Part shown: piece by piece, positions 62,187-64,000 of the stretch
Layout of the letters: each line of letters begins with the position of its first letter
Numbering within the stretch: the stretch's first letter is position 1
Assembly: GCA_016721605.1 (NCBI GenBank)
Contig: JADKHS010000004.1
Coordinates: 61,229 to 125,228, forward strand
DNA from: Nitrosomonadales bacterium
Lineage (GTDB): Bacteria > Pseudomonadota > Gammaproteobacteria > Burkholderiales > Gallionellaceae
Direction: 5' to 3'
Length of the DNA stretch: 64,000 bases
Notes under the pieces: model-generated
Told to the model about the DNA's origin: nothing
The model's database searches: none
Seen by the model: the letters and a program-made list of their open reading frames with translations, nothing else
Translations under genes and position numbers: made by a program

Positions 62187-62249
62187 AAATAATTACCCAA
62201 TTATTTCAATGATGTAGCCTGTTTTTCTGATTTTGAACTGCGAGACCTT

Positions 62250-63134
62250 ATGAAACCCAATATTGGTTACATCGGCCTGGGCGTGATGGGACATGCCTGC
62301 GCTAATAACTTGCTCAAAGCGGATTATCCGCTATGGGTGTATGCGCGTCGCCCCGAACAAATGCAGCAACTGGTGCAAGCCGGTGCGCAGGCATGCGACA
62401 CCCCGCAAGCACTGGCAAAACATTGCAACCTAATCTTTACCAATGTCTCTGATACCGAAGATGTACGGGAAGTTATCCTCGGCGAACAGGGCATCATTCA
62501 CGGCGCACAAACCGGCAGCACGGTAATCGACATGAGCACCATCTCACCTTCAGTCACCCGTCAAATAGCATCAGCGCTGGCGCAGAAAAAAATCAACATG
62601 CTTGATGCACCGGTTTCAGGTGGCAGCCAGGGAGCCATCGATGGCACGCTCTCCATCATGGTGGGTGGTAAGGCCGACGTATTCCAGAAAGCATTGGATG
62701 TACTACAAGTGATGGGGAAAAACATTGTTCATATCGGCGATCATGGTGCTGGGCAAGTGAGCAAAGCGTGCAATCAGGTTGTGATAACACAAACGCTTGC
62801 TGCGATTGCCGAAGCCTTTGCGCTTGCTGTTGCATCCGGTGTGGACCCTGCAAAAGTAAGGCAAGCTTTGCTGGGAGGATCTGCAGGCAGCCGAATACTT
62901 GAAGTGCAGGGACAACGCATGCTTACGCATAATTTCACGCCTGGTTTCAAAGCCAAGCTGCATCAGAAAGATCTGTGCATCGTGCGGCAATTTGCAGATG
63001 AACTGGCTATTGAATTGCCGGGCACCAAGATGGCGACTACTTATATCAATGCCCTTGTTGAGGCGGGAATGGGTGAAGAGGATTCATCTGCCATCGTTAC
63101 TCTGTTTGAACAGAGGTTGGGTAAGAGATTTTAA
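62250..63134 (+). CDS. 3-hydroxyisobutyrate dehydrogenase-family reductase (GarR/GlxR-like)
   Basis: NAD(P)-dependent beta-hydroxyacid dehydrogenase, probably 2-hydroxy-3-oxopropionate reductase. Rossmann loop IGYIGLGVMGHACANNL; substrate motif LDAPVSGGSQGAIDGTL; catalytic Lys in GAGQVSKACNQVV; and KDLCIVRQFADELAIELP near the end. Length is 294 residues, intact. It sits just past the accessory island, alone on its strand; no glyoxylate or glycerate gene is adjacent, so the substrate within the family is uncertain. Confidence 0.85.
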   Translation: MKPNIGYIGLGVMGHACANNLLKADYPLWVYARRPEQMQQLVQAGAQACDTPQALAKHCNLIFTNVSDTEDVREVILGEQGIIHGAQTGSTVIDMSTISPSVTRQIASALAQKKINMLDAPVSGGSQGAIDGTLSIMVGGKADVFQKALDVLQVMGKNIVHIGDHGAGQVSKACNQVVITQTLAAIAEAFALAVASGVDPAKVRQALLGGSAGSRILEVQGQRMLTHNFTPGFKAKLHQKDLCIVRQFADELAIELPGTKMATTYINALVEAGMGEEDSSAIVTLFEQRLGKRF

Positions 63135-63216
63135 AATGTTTTTTTGATGGATTTTCTTACAGCTTTTTCAAAGCGCGAGTAGTGATGCGTGGGTTGGACT
63201 ATGAATTTCTGCGTTA

Positions 63217-64000
63217 TCAGCCGAAGCGCCGTTGCGCCTCTACCGCAAGACCAGCGCCAACGCTGCCGTACAAGTCGCCTTCCATGCGCCGGGCCATAGG
63301 TAAGATTGCGGCAATGCGTTCGCGCAGCATGGGCACGCCGCTGGCACCGCCGGTGAAAAATATCGTATCCACCGCCTCGCTACGCACGCCAGCCTTTGCC
63401 AGCAAGGTGCCCAGAGTGTTGCCGATCTGTTCTACCAGCTCTGCCGACGCTTTTTCAAACTCAATGCGGGTCAGCGTGTGGCGCATGCCGGGTGCGAGTC
63501 TATCCAAATGTAGGGCTGCGCTATTGCCGGTGGACAGGGCGATCTTGGCTTCCTCCACCTGCACGGCCAGCCAATGGCCGGCACGGTCGCGGATCAGCTT
63601 GAGCAGGCGGTCCATGGCTTCAGGCGCTTGGGTGTCCAGATACAGCTCCTGCAGATCGGCCCAGGTGCGGCTGGTATAGGCCTGGTTGATGGTGTGCCAG
63701 GTGGCAAGATTCATGTAGTAGCTGGAGGGCATGGTCAGGCCGCGCTTGAGCAGGCTGCCATAGCCCAGCAGGGGCATCACGCCTTCCAGGCTCAGTTGTC
63801 GGTCAAAGTTGGTGCCGCCGATGTGCACGCCGCTGTTGGCCAACAGATCGTCGCGCCTGTCGGCTGCCAGTGCGCGTTGTGGCGAGAGCCGGATCAGGGA
63901 GAAGTCGGAGGTGCCGCCGCCGATGTCGGCGATCAGCACCAGTTCCTCGTGGTTAATCTGGCGTTCGTAGTGATAGGCTGCGGCGATGGGCTCGTACTGA
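63217..64000 (-). CDS. Hsp70-family protein, YegD-like, 5' end outside window
   Basis: Actin-fold ATPase of the Hsp70 superfamily. Only the C-terminal 260 residues are in view; the frame is open at the window edge (QYEPIAAAYHYERQINHEEL) and continues beyond it. The phosphate-2 motif is LIADIGGGTSDFSLIRL and the adenosine motif is FFTGGASGVPMLRERIAAI. The protein ends soon after the ATPase fold (LAVEAQRRFG), with no DnaK-type peptide-binding domain, as in YegD. Partner and substrate unknown. Confidence 0.88.
   Translation of the reverse strand, partial: QYEPIAAAYHYERQINHEELVLIADIGGGTSDFSLIRLSPQRALAADRRDDLLANSGVHIGGTNFDRQLSLEGVMPLLGYGSLLKRGLTMPSSYYMNLATWHTINQAYTSRTWADLQELYLDTQAPEAMDRLLKLIRDRAGHWLAVQVEEAKIALSTGNSAALHLDRLAPGMRHTLTRIEFEKASAELVEQIGNTLGTLLAKAGVRSEAVDTIFFTGGASGVPMLRERIAAILPMARRMEGDLYGSVGAGLAVEAQRRFG

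Overview
The window reads as a chromosomal segment of a betaproteobacterium, most likely Nitrosomonadales/Gallionellaceae-like. That is an inference from the lipoyl-domain-fused dihydrolipoyl dehydrogenase, PEP-CTERM and YVTN-propeller secreted proteins, coq7, an lplT-alr pair, ccmFGHI, and a fused ATP-sulfurylase/APS-kinase. Most of it is housekeeping sequence of moderate GC, with short AT-rich intergenic patches. No rRNA, tRNA or CRISPR array was recognised.

Layout. 1-2785: folE (5' end off the window), an IscS-like cysteine desulfurase, dsbB, ppiB. 2786-3889: decayed DNA with a possible glycosyltransferase remnant. 3890-10129 (minus): three secreted-protein genes joined by ATGA stop/start overlaps: a YVTN-propeller/Ig-repeat protein, a small carboxypeptidase-regulatory-like protein, and a phospholipase C/P1-nuclease-like zinc hydrolase. 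A divergent control region with a concentric dyad and a 30-bp A/T palindrome separates them from a PEP-CTERM gene. 11.2-18.3 kb: hemerythrin, HPP protein, serB, mfd, Sel1-repeat protein. 18.9-30.7 kb: GGDEF/EAL sensor, YqaA-like protein, DUF4197 protein, HerA-like ATPase, lpdA, proA, trpC, porin. 31-44.5 kb: coq7, DUF4124 protein, pyrE, xth, ccmFGHI, an IS3 scrap, queG, tsaE-amidase, and a DHH phosphoesterase translationally coupled to a Sat-CysC fusion whose sulfurylase active-site motifs are replaced. 45-54.7 kb: lone periplasmic Cache protein, purEC, psiE-sua5, ispDF, tsaB-rimI-udg, lplT, alr. 54.7-62.2 kb: an accessory island with hicBA between two copies of the alr 3' end, a group II intron, a subtilase gene split by an IS30 element, and an RCC1-repeat secreted protein. 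62.2-64 kb: a GarR-type reductase and the C-terminal part of an Hsp70-family protein.

How the parts work together. tsaE, tsaB and sua5/tsaC all serve t6A tRNA modification, and queG serves queuosine. ccmG/H/I and dsbB belong to periplasmic thiol and cytochrome c chemistry. purE/C, pyrE, proA, trpC, serB and folE are biosynthetic. DHH phosphoesterase plus APS kinase may form a PAPS-making and pAp-clearing pair.

A general caution: about twenty otherwise recognisable genes are interrupted by single-base indels, several in homopolymer runs. This looks more like uncorrected read error than biology, so these genes are listed over their full reconstructed span with the break noted. The IS30 insertion, the alr-tail duplication and the internal deletions in ccmF and lpdA cannot be explained by homopolymer error, although the deletions could still be assembly faults.
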